A stretch of 33,442 bases of DNA, from the NCBI GenBank assembly GCA_003158295.1, contig PMIP01000002.1, positions 19,234 to 52,675 on the forward strand, given 5' to 3'. The translations under genes were made by a program, and so were the position numbers. The notes under the pieces are model-generated. The model was not told the DNA's origin, did not search any database, and was given only the letters and a program-made list of their open reading frames with translations. The number at the start of each line of letters is the position of its first letter. Positions within the stretch are counted from its first letter, which is position 1. Shown piece by piece: positions 1-6,000 of the stretch. The DNA is from Chloroflexota bacterium (GTDB taxonomy: Bacteria; Chloroflexota; Limnocylindria; Limnocylindrales; CSP1-4).

Positions 1-782
1 AGCCTCGCGTACTCCTCGGGATCGGACTCCAGATAGTCCGAGTACGCGGCGAGCGTTGGCCGGGCTGTGGCCTTCATCCGGCCGCGCAACCGCCGCAGGA
101 TCGTGGCCGGCTTGTAGCTGCGAAAGTCGATGCCGCTTCGCGCGTGGATCCGGTCGAGAAGTCTGCCCAACTCATCGTGATCGGGCCCATCTGCCGGAGG
201 TTTACCGGCGGCCAGGAGATCGCACAGGATGGCTCCTATCGAGTCGAGATCGGCCGTCGCGTCGACCAGGGAAGGGGGAATCGAGCTCGGCATCGAGGGG
301 AACATCGCGGTCGCGGGGTTCTCGATAACGACCGCTCCGCCAGCCTTCTTCACGTGCCAGACTCCCGCCGAACCGTCGGAACCGCTGCCCGTGAGGATCA
401 CGGCGATGAGCCCCGGGCCGAAGACACTGGCGGCGCTCTCGAAGAGCACGTCGATGGAAGGTGCGACCGCGCCGGCCTTGGCCGCGTGAAGCCGGAGGTC
501 GCCGTGGCTGATCTCCACGAGCCTGTTCGAGGGGACGACGAAGATCACGCCGTTCTCCAGCGCCTCTCGCTCCTCGACCACTCGGACCGGCAGCGTGGCG
601 TGACGAGCGAGGATCTCGTGCAAATGGCTGGGGCGGCGGGGGTCGAGATGCTGCGCGATCACGATCGGCGCGGGGAAGTCGGCCGGCAGGCTCGCCACCA
701 CGCGGGAGAGCGCCTCGATGCCGCCCGCCGATGACCCGATCACGACGAGCTGAGATTCCACAGGGAACGCCGCTTTCGCCAC
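1..782 (-). CDS. CheB-CheR fusion protein (N-terminal part, cut by left edge)
   Basis: Reading the minus strand gives a frame open to the window edge. Residues about 12-190 are a CheB-type methylesterase domain. The active-site serine is in GSSAGG (about residue 18), the histidine in AQHLDP (about 45), and the aspartate in ILTGSGSDGS (about 140). After a short linker comes the helical N-terminal part of a CheR methyltransferase (GIDFRSYKPATILRRLRGRM). In the family, CheB removes and CheR adds methyl groups on chemoreceptor glutamates; CheB/CheR fusions often continue into PAS and kinase domains, which would lie outside the window. There is no receiver domain before CheB. I chose GTG 782 because a CATACT -10-like element lies about 10 bp upstream; GTG 761 is the alternative and neither start has a clear ribosome site. 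No receptor or flagellar gene is nearby, so a signalling role other than chemotaxis is possible. Confidence 0.85.
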   Translation of the reverse strand, partial: MAKAAFPVESQLVVIGSSAGGIEALSRVVASLPADFPAPIVIAQHLDPRRPSHLHEILARHATLPVRVVEEREALENGVIFVVPSNRLVEISHGDLRLHAAKAGAVAPSIDVLFESAASVFGPGLIAVILTGSGSDGSAGVWHVKKAGGAVVIENPATAMFPSMPSSIPPSLVDATADLDSIGAILCDLLAAGKPPADGPDHDELGRLLDRIHARSGIDFRSYKPATILRRLRGRMKATARPTLAAYSDYLESDPEEYAR

Positions 783-800
783 TATGCACACAGTATGGCG
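777..800 (-). promoter_or_regulatory. possible promoter and dyad of the CheB-CheR gene
   Basis: On the minus strand CATACT (798-793) lies 10 bp before the GTG at 782, close to the spacing expected for a leaderless transcript. The same stretch is bounded by an inverted repeat, CGCCA at 777-781 and TGGCG at 796-800. No convincing -35 element is seen. Confidence 0.3.
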
Positions 801-859
801 GGCAGCCGAACGAAATGGGGCCAGCGTCTCCGCCGACCCCCGGCGATGTCTCGGGTGCC

Positions 860-890
860 GGGTCTCCATCCTCGCAAAATGGGCGGTCAA
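860..890 (+). promoter_or_regulatory. CATCCTC box, copy 1 (upstream of 1022 gene)
   Basis: GGGTCTCCATCCTCGC at 860-875 matches the boxes at 1476, 2608 and 5906 (minus). GGTCAA follows at 885-890. The gap from the end of CATCCTC to GGTCAA is 11 bp, shorter than the 17-18 bp in the other copies, so this copy is the least certain as a promoter. It lies 132 bp before the ATG at 1022. Confidence 0.45.
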
Positions 891-1021
891 CTCCTACTTT
901 GGAGGGCCAGGGCGAGTCACATCGAGCCGCCGAGACGACGAAGCCCCGGGCCTGCTCGTGGGACTCATGAGCGCTGTGGTGGCTCTCGCCGTGACAGTCG
1001 GCGTGACGCGGAGGTTCTGAC

Positions 1022-1435
1022 ATGACGACGATTGAAGTCACGACGGAAACCCAGGACATCGAACCGGAGTCGTTCGAGGGCGCGCGAGCTGCCATCGATC
1101 AGGCCCGTATCGGGGTGTCCAACGCCATCGGGCACGTTCCGGATATCGCCGGCCTGGCTCGCGATCGCGCCGAGCAGGTCGCCGATCGGCTCCCGGGGGC
1201 GTTCGGCCGCGTGCAATCCGGCGCCGAGAAAGCCGTCACCAGGCTCCAGACGATGCCCGATTCGGCGCTGCGTCTGCTGGCGGCCGCATCGATCGGTCTG
1301 GGTGCCGGGCTCCGTCTTGCGGGTGCGCCGCGCCTGGTCACACTGGCGGGTTTCGCTCCCGCGTCGATCTTCGGTTTCGCAATCATGTCCCGCCCGCGCC
1401 GAATTCACCTGGCTTTGCACCCGACTCAGCCGTAG
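1022..1435 (+). CDS. hypothetical protein with C-terminal hydrophobic segment
   Basis: A 137-aa protein that I do not recognise. Residues 1-80 are polar and helix-prone (GARAAIDQARIGVSNAIG, DRAEQVADRLPGAFGRVQSG). Residues about 85-125 are hydrophobic and rich in Ala, Gly and Leu, compatible with one or two membrane helices, followed by a basic tail (SRPRRIH). The ATG has a GGAGG ribosome site 8 bp upstream. It is the first of a run of small envelope genes and has a CATCCTC box upstream, as the 1681 and 2733 genes do, which suggests shared stress control. A peripheral or membrane stress protein is the most I can infer. Confidence 0.75.
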   Translation: MTTIEVTTETQDIEPESFEGARAAIDQARIGVSNAIGHVPDIAGLARDRAEQVADRLPGAFGRVQSGAEKAVTRLQTMPDSALRLLAAASIGLGAGLRLAGAPRLVTLAGFAPASIFGFAIMSRPRRIHLALHPTQP

Positions 1436-1475
1436 GGCCGGCGCGGCAGCGCCTCGCAATCGATCCATTTCTACC

Positions 1476-1512
1476 GGGTTTTCATCCTCGCGTGACGCCG
1501 GCGGCCGGTCAA
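1476..1512 (+). promoter_or_regulatory. CATCCTC box, copy 2 (upstream of 1681 gene)
   Basis: GGGTTTTCATCCTCGCG at 1476-1492 is identical over 17 bases to copy 3 at 2608. After a 17-bp gap from CATCCTC comes GGTCAA at 1507-1512. The two-part layout with promoter-like spacing suggests -35 and -10 elements of an alternative sigma factor. The TTG start of the surface protein lies about 170 bp downstream. Confidence 0.55.
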
Positions 1513-1680
1513 GAATCGGACCTACGGTTCGGATTAGACAAAGGAAGCTATGACCAATGGGAAGGTCCACAGCTCTCGTTGCGTTGATACCCACGGTGGG
1601 ACACCGGTGAGCAACGACCCGACATAAGCGGAAGGGGCGCCACCGGCAACTCCCGATCCAACCTTTGAAAAGGAGTTTCC

Positions 1681-2484
1681 TTGGGCAGGTTCAGGTTCCT
1701 ATTCCGAGGCCTCATCGCCTTCGCTTTGCTGGCCCCGGTTTCCATGATCGCCACCGCACCTGTGTCCGCTGGGACGGCCGCCGCGACCACGACGTGTAGC
1801 AACGGTGTCGACAACACGCCCGGCCTCGGCCTGATTTGCCAGGTCACGATCGTCAACACCATCACGGGCAGTGGCGGATCCGCAAAAGTCACGATCCACG
1901 AGTGTCACGGCGCGGCGGGCGCGCCGACAGCCGCTTGCACGACGAAGACAACCACCCTGTCCGCGCCGGTGACCGTTGTCAATCAGTGCAACAACTCGAT
2001 CGGCGGCGGTGGCGGCACGCTCCGTTGCAGCGTCACGGTCACATCAAACTTCTACGGTGGCATCGGCCCGGGTGCGACGGCTGCAACGGTGAACCAGTGC
2101 GTCCGCTCAGGTGGCGGCATCACGACCGGCTGCGATCCCATCCCGGCCAACACAACCGGCGCCGCGATCACGCAGTGCAACGACTCGGCCAACGGCGGAA
2201 CCCTGGTCCAACTGACATGCACCGCGACCGGCACGATGTCCTCGGCCGTCGTGGTCACGATCAACCAGTGCAACGGCTCGGCCAATGGCGGCGGAGCCCT
2301 GGTCATATGCTCCGCCAGCCTGGCGAACAACGCGGTCAGCGGAACACCACCGCCCACCGGCACAGCCAGCCAGGGCTCGACGAGCGACAACTCGACACCG
2401 CTGCTGCCGCTGCTGGTCCTTCTGGCCTCGTGCGGGTTCGGTCTGGCAGTCGTCGCGGCCCGACGCCGGAGCATCTTCAGCTAA
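1681..2484 (+). CDS. secreted, membrane-anchored Cys-repeat surface protein
   Basis: A 267-aa protein with TTG start, supported by AAGGAG 6-7 bp upstream. Residues 1-30 form a signal peptide (basic start, LIAFALLAPV core, cleavage near PVSA-GT). The mature part holds about six imperfect units of 28-36 residues. The clearest contain an (N/T)QCNxS motif, glycine runs and a second Cys 10-14 residues later (NQCNNSIGGGGG, TQCNDSANGG, NQCNGSANGGG), alternating with Val/Thr-rich strands. One disulfide per unit and a beta-rich fold are likely. The C terminus is a hydrophobic helix (about 240-260) ending in RRR, a stop-transfer anchor; there is no LPxTG sorting motif. Function is unknown; an envelope surface layer or adhesin-like coat is possible. 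A strong hairpin follows the stop. Confidence 0.8.
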   Translation: MGRFRFLFRGLIAFALLAPVSMIATAPVSAGTAAATTTCSNGVDNTPGLGLICQVTIVNTITGSGGSAKVTIHECHGAAGAPTAACTTKTTTLSAPVTVVNQCNNSIGGGGGTLRCSVTVTSNFYGGIGPGATAATVNQCVRSGGGITTGCDPIPANTTGAAITQCNDSANGGTLVQLTCTATGTMSSAVVVTINQCNGSANGGGALVICSASLANNAVSGTPPPTGTASQGSTSDNSTPLLPLLVLLASCGFGLAVVAARRRSIFS

Positions 2485-2528
2485 GCCAACCCCGAGTCGC
2501 CTCGTGCGACTGCGAATGAGTCTTGCCT

Positions 2529-2560
2529 GATCGACGGGCCGCTCTCCCGGCCCGTCGATC
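2529..2560 (+). terminator. strong hairpin after surface protein gene
   Basis: A perfect 13-bp stem, arms GATCGACGGGCCG (2529-2541) and its complement (2548-2560), with a 6-nt loop, starting 45 bp after the stop of the surface protein gene. The following CCTATTCC is only weakly T-rich, so termination is inferred mainly from the stem. Confidence 0.7.
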
Positions 2561-2607
2561 CCTATTCCAGGCGGCGCTCCACCTCAACTCCGGCGCCACT
2601 TCGGCCG

Positions 2608-2645
2608 GGGTTTTCATCCTCGCGGAGCGGCCCCCCGCAGGTCCA
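2608..2645 (+). promoter_or_regulatory. CATCCTC box, copy 3 (upstream of YggT-like gene)
   Basis: GGGTTTTCATCCTCGCG at 2608-2624, then an 18-bp gap from CATCCTC to GGTCCA at 2640-2645. It lies 88 bp before the GTG start at 2733 and just after the hairpin at 2529-2560, so it is well placed as the promoter of the 2733-3507 pair. Confidence 0.6.
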
Positions 2646-2732
2646 CTATCGGATCACGACCACGGATCGAAGGCTCCACCGGCTTGATAGCCGGATGCAG
2701 GTTCATCGTCCGTCGTCGGGAAGAAGACCACC

Positions 2733-3146
2733 GTGACAGTTCAGGAACAGCGGAGCGTCACGACAGACGCGCCGACCACCACCGAGTCCGGTGGCCTTAG
2801 CAACCGGACCACCACCAGGCGCCAGCTCGACTTTCGGCCAAGCAACAACGAGACAACCCGCCGCATCGTCGTCCTCGTCTTCGGCCTGATCCAGATCGTC
2901 ATCGGCCTGCGGATCGTCCTGCTGCTGGTCGACGCCCGAACTGGCAATTTGCTCGTCTCAATCATCAACAACGTGGGCGGGCTGTTCACCGCGCCGTTCC
3001 AGGGGATCCTGCGCATCAGCGCCGTTTCCTCCGGCGGCTCCGTGCTCGACGTCGCCGCAGTCGTCGCCCTCGTGGGTTGGACGATCATCGAGCTGATCGT
3101 GATCTGGAGCCTCGCCATCTTCCGGCACGAGCCCGCCCTCGCCTGA
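2733..3146 (+). CDS. YggT-like small membrane protein
   Basis: A 137-aa protein with GTG start and a GGGAAG-type ribosome site. The first 43 residues are polar and rich in Thr, Ser and Arg, probably cytoplasmic. Two membrane regions follow: about 44-67 (VVLVFGLIQIVIGLRIVLLL) and about 105-128 (VAAVVALVGWTIIELIVIWS). Between them is a YggT-like loop with FTAPFQGIL. YggT proteins usually have two such halves and are linked to envelope or osmotic stress; this has one half plus an N-terminal extension. It sits 73 bp before the GlsB-like gene and carries an upstream CATCCTC box, in line with stress-induced expression. Confidence 0.7.
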   Translation: MTVQEQRSVTTDAPTTTESGGLSNRTTTRRQLDFRPSNNETTRRIVVLVFGLIQIVIGLRIVLLLVDARTGNLLVSIINNVGGLFTAPFQGILRISAVSSGGSVLDVAAVVALVGWTIIELIVIWSLAIFRHEPALA

Positions 3147-3219
3147 TCCAGTCGCTCCCCCAGCAGCCCTCGCCGACCGGCGTCGGGCTTGCGCTCACCA
3201 AGAAAGAAGAAGAACTTCC

Positions 3220-3507
3220 ATGCTAGACATTCCCAACATGACACTCCTTGCCTGGCTCGTCGTCGGCGCGATCGCCGGCTTCCTCGCCAGCATCATTACC
3301 GGATCCCGTGAAGGTCTCGTGATGATGGTCGTCCTCGGAATCGTGGGCGCCATCGTCGGCGGCTGGGTTGCCACCGATCTCCTCAAGATCGCCAACGTGA
3401 CCGGCATCAACACCACGAGCGTTATCGTCGCCGTGGTCGGGGCCCTCATCGTCATCTTCGTCGTTGGAAGCCTCGGCACCCGGCGTGGCGGGTACGGCTG
3501 GCGCTGA
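3220..3507 (+). CDS. GlsB/YeaQ/YmgE family stress-response membrane protein
   Basis: A 95-aa protein with three predicted membrane helices (about 8-27, 33-53 and 66-86). It has the family signature of glycines in the helices: LAWLVVGAIAGFLAS, GLVMMVVLGIVGAIVGGWV and SVIVAVVGALIVIFVVG. The family (transglycosylase-associated protein) is small, widespread and typically induced by general stress; its molecular role is not settled. The ATG follows a purine-rich stretch (AAGAAAGAAGAAG), a weak ribosome site. It lies 73 bp after the YggT-like gene without a clear terminator between them, so co-transcription from the box at 2608 is likely, ending at the hairpin at 3554. Confidence 0.85.
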   Translation: MLDIPNMTLLAWLVVGAIAGFLASIITGSREGLVMMVVLGIVGAIVGGWVATDLLKIANVTGINTTSVIVAVVGALIVIFVVGSLGTRRGGYGWR

Positions 3508-3553
3508 TGCGAGCACGCTTCTAGCGCGCCTGCCCTTGTTCTGACGGCACCAA

Positions 3554-3588
3554 GCAGGATCGGTCCCCGGACGAGGGGCCGATCCTGC
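3554..3588 (+). terminator. strong hairpin terminator after GlsB-like gene
   Basis: Arms GCAGGATCGG-T-CCCC (3554-3568) and GGGGCCGATCCTGC (3575-3588) pair along 14 bp with one bulged T and a 6-nt loop. The hairpin lies 46 bp after the stop and 29 bp before the next gene. The tail GCCTATTTG contains a short T tract. Confidence 0.75.
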
Positions 3589-3617
3589 GCCTATTTGCCA
3601 GCGTGATGGAGCCGGCC

Positions 3618-4820
3618 ATGGAACCCCGCTTCGCCTTTCTGTCAACCTATCCGCCGCGTCGCTGCGGCATCGCCACATTCACACGAGATCTGGCGGGTTC
3701 CGTGGGCAACCGGGAGATCGTGGCCATCCACTGGCCCGGCGATCGGATCCTGTACCCGCTCGAAGTCACCGGGCTCCTCCAGGGCGACAATCGCGCGGAC
3801 TATTCGCGGGCAGCCGATCAGGTCTCCGCGTCGGGTGTCTCGGTCGTCTCCATTCAGCACGAGTACGGCCTGTTCGGTGGCCGGGACGGCGACTTCATCC
3901 TCGACTTCCTCGACCGCATCCGGGTACCGGCCGTGGCGACCCTGCACACGGTGCTGCGCCAACCGAGCGCTTCACAGCGCCACGTCATGACGCGGCTCCT
4001 CGAGCGGACCGCCGCCGCCGTGGTCATGTCGCAGGCCGCGGCGAGATTGCTGCGGCGTGAATACGGCGCAGACAGCTCGCGGACGCGGGTGATCCCGCAC
4101 GGCGTACCCAACCTGCCGCTCGTCGACTCGGACCTGCGCAAGCCCGACTTCGGGCTCGAGGGTCGGTCGGTGATCCTGAGCTTCGGGCTCCTTGGGCCGG
4201 GCAAAGGGTACGAGCACGTGATCGAAGCCATGTCCCGCGTTCGGAGGGAACGCCCGGATGCGCTCTACGTGGTGCTCGGGGCAACGCACCCGAACCTCAT
4301 TCGCAGCGAGGGCGAGGCCTATCGAGATCGGCTGCGCAAGGCGGTGAACGACCTGGGCCTGCGCGGACACGTCCTCTTCGTCGATCGCTTCGTCGGCCAG
4401 GAAGAGCTGGGCCGGTGGCTCCAGGCCGCCGATGTCTTCGTCACGCCGTATCCCAACCTCGACCAGATCGTGTCCGGCACGCTTTCGTACGCGCTGGCCG
4501 CAGGCCGACCGGTCGTCTCCACGCCCTTCGCGTATGCATCCGAGGTGCTCTCCGGTGGTCGCGGCGTCATCGTCGAGCCCAACTCCCCGGAAGCCCTGGC
4601 GGACGGATTGAGCAGCCTTCTCGGCGATCGGGCCCGCCGAGGGAAGATTGGTCGAGCGGCCTACGCCTTCAGCCGCGGGAGGATCTGGCCCGAGGTCGGC
4701 GCCGCCTATCGCGCGTTGTTGACCCAGGTCGCGGCAGGCGCTCAGCTCGCGGGCAACTCCCAGGTCGCGCGCGGCGCCGAGATCTCGTACGAAGTCCCCG
4801 CCCTCGTGGCTCACGGCTGA
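3618..4820 (+). CDS. family 4 glycosyltransferase
   Basis: About 400 aa with a GT-B fold. The N-terminal half begins FAFLSTYPPRRCGIATFTRDL, with the glycine-rich acceptor-side loop common in GT4 enzymes. Around residue 185 the C-terminal nucleotide-sugar domain starts (ILSFGLLGPGKGYEHVIEA). The region around residues 285-310 (TPYPNLDQIVSGTLSYALAAGRPVVSTPF) corresponds to the donor-binding E-x7-E zone; its first acidic residue is replaced here by the DQIVSGT form often seen in this subgroup. ATG 3618 is preferred because GGAG lies 6-7 bp upstream; GTG 3603 and ATG 3606 are in frame. It would transfer a sugar to a lipid, glycan or small acceptor; the substrate cannot be read from sequence. It stands alone between a terminator and a convergent gene. 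Confidence 0.85.
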   Translation: MEPRFAFLSTYPPRRCGIATFTRDLAGSVGNREIVAIHWPGDRILYPLEVTGLLQGDNRADYSRAADQVSASGVSVVSIQHEYGLFGGRDGDFILDFLDRIRVPAVATLHTVLRQPSASQRHVMTRLLERTAAAVVMSQAAARLLRREYGADSSRTRVIPHGVPNLPLVDSDLRKPDFGLEGRSVILSFGLLGPGKGYEHVIEAMSRVRRERPDALYVVLGATHPNLIRSEGEAYRDRLRKAVNDLGLRGHVLFVDRFVGQEELGRWLQAADVFVTPYPNLDQIVSGTLSYALAAGRPVVSTPFAYASEVLSGGRGVIVEPNSPEALADGLSSLLGDRARRGKIGRAAYAFSRGRIWPEVGAAYRALLTQVAAGAQLAGNSQVARGAEISYEVPALVAHG

Positions 4821-4848
4821 GCGGGCACGCCTCGGGCGGGTCGCCGAC

Positions 4849-5586
4849 TCAGCGAACGGCGGTCCCAAGCAGCGCGCCTACGCCGTAGGTCACGGCGGCG
4901 GCGAGAAGGCCCAGCCCGGCCTGCCGAAGACCGGAGCGAAACGGATGGCGGTGGGTGAGCCGGCTGACGCCGAGCCCGACCAGGAACAGCGCGGTCAGCG
5001 TCGCGGCGATGCTCGTCGCGAGAGCTGTCGTTCCGGCGAATAGGACGAAAGGCACCAGGGGCACCGAGGCTCCGACCGCGAAGGCCAGCAACGAGCCCGC
5101 GGCGGCCGTCATTGGCAGGCCCATAGTCTTCGCGGAGAGACCGATCTCCTCGCGGACGAAGGTGGCAAGCGCCCGCTTTGGATTGGCCAGGAAGCGGTCG
5201 GCCACGAAGTTGGCGTCCGATCTCGAGAGGCCCCTCGACGTGTAGATCTCGACGAGAATCGCACGTTCCTGGTCGGGCGTCTGACGAAGTTGCCGGCGTT
5301 GGAGCTCGATCTGGTACTCGAGAAGCTCGTGCTGAGAACGGACCGAGACGTACTCGCCCACGGCCATGCTGAAGCTACCCGCCACGAGACCGGCAATGCC
5401 GGCCAGGACGACGGCATGGGGATCCTCGAACGACGCTCCGGCAACGCCCATGATCAGGCAGACGTTAGCCACGAGGCCGTCCGTGGCGCCGAACACAGTC
5501 GGGCGCAGGATGCTCGAGCCGCGCGTCTCGTGAGGGCTCGTCGGGGTCGCCAGCAGCGCTCGCAGGCCGGACCAGATGGCATTCAC
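4849..5586 (-). CDS. VIT1/CCC1 family iron/manganese transporter
   Basis: About 245 aa. After a cytosolic N terminus, ILRPTVFGATDGLVANVCLIMGVAGA marks the first helix of the VIT1/CCC1 (DUF125) family. It is followed by GLVAGSFSMAVGEYVSVRSQ, an acidic/helical loop of about 80 residues (ELQRRQLRQTPDQERAILVEIY, typical of the metal-binding cytosolic region) and three C-terminal helices. The family moves Fe2+ or Mn2+ out of the cytoplasm. GTG 5586 was chosen because longer forms would overlap the 54-aa gene ending at 5631; it lacks a good ribosome site, so translation may be coupled to that gene 44 bp upstream. Together with the NRAMP-like gene at 6001 it suggests a metal homeostasis theme. Confidence 0.85.
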   Translation of the reverse strand: MNAIWSGLRALLATPTSPHETRGSSILRPTVFGATDGLVANVCLIMGVAGASFEDPHAVVLAGIAGLVAGSFSMAVGEYVSVRSQHELLEYQIELQRRQLRQTPDQERAILVEIYTSRGLSRSDANFVADRFLANPKRALATFVREEIGLSAKTMGLPMTAAAGSLLAFAVGASVPLVPFVLFAGTTALATSIAATLTALFLVGLGVSRLTHRHPFRSGLRQAGLGLLAAAVTYGVGALLGTAVR

Positions 5587-5630
5587 CGCCGCGAACCAGG
5601 CGGTCGGATATCGGGCTCGCGCCCGATCGG

Positions 5631-5795
5631 TCAGACGATGAACGACAGGAAGCCGAAGAACAGGCCGAGGTCGGTCCAGCCGATCTTGTCGGTCGAGAAC
5701 AGGCCGGCAGTCTCGAGCACGGCGATCACGAAGCAGATGCAGGCTACGAGGACCAGCAGCGACCTGTTGCTGCTGAACATTCCTCTGCGATTCAT
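5631..5795 (-). CDS. 54-aa two-helix membrane protein
   Basis: A small protein, MNRRGMF start, supported by GGAG 7 bp before the ATG. It has two hydrophobic stretches: residues about 12-30 (RSLLVLVACICFVIAVLETA) and about 40-54 (TDLGLFFGFLSFIV). I do not recognise a family. It lies 44 bp upstream of the VIT1/CCC1 gene on the same strand, so the two are probably co-transcribed. A CATCCTC box is 75-110 bp upstream, linking it to the stress-type genes at 1022-3507. It could be a small stress membrane protein or an accessory to the transporter. Confidence 0.7.
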   Translation of the reverse strand: MNRRGMFSSNRSLLVLVACICFVIAVLETAGLFSTDKIGWTDLGLFFGFLSFIV

Positions 5796-5868
5796 GGAAG
5801 TCTCCTCGACTGGGCGCCCGGCCCGCTCGGCCGAAATGGACAAAGTCGGATTGGGCCCGCTTCGAGTC

Positions 5869-5906
5869 TGATCCTGTCCGACAGCCGCCCGTGAGGATGA
5901 AGACCC
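5869..5906 (-). promoter_or_regulatory. CATCCTC box, copy 4 (upstream of 54-aa gene)
   Basis: On the minus strand GGGTCTTCATCCTCACGG (5906-5889) is followed, 18 bp after CATCCTC, by GGATCA (5874-5869). The layout is the same as in copies 2 and 3 but on the opposite strand, pointing at the 54-aa protein and transporter genes; the ATG is 74 bp downstream. Confidence 0.5.
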
Positions 5907-6000
5907 TCCAGCGCGCCGAAGTCCGGGCACACAGGAGCCCGACCACGCCTGTCGGGCGAGGCAAGCTTCAAAGCGTGCCGGCGATACCGTGCTGCTCCCG

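Noticed and set aside
784-1020. Small plus-strand frame ending just before the 1022 gene, with a hydrophobic end (GLMSAVVALAVTVGV).
   Set aside because: The ATG lies in the divergent promoter region, most of the frame is not protein-like, and no internal start has a ribosome site. A tiny leader peptide cannot be excluded.
1439-1453. Hairpin GGCGC-GGCA-GCGCC after the 1022 gene.
   Set aside because: Only 5 bp of stem and no T tract; common by chance at this GC content.
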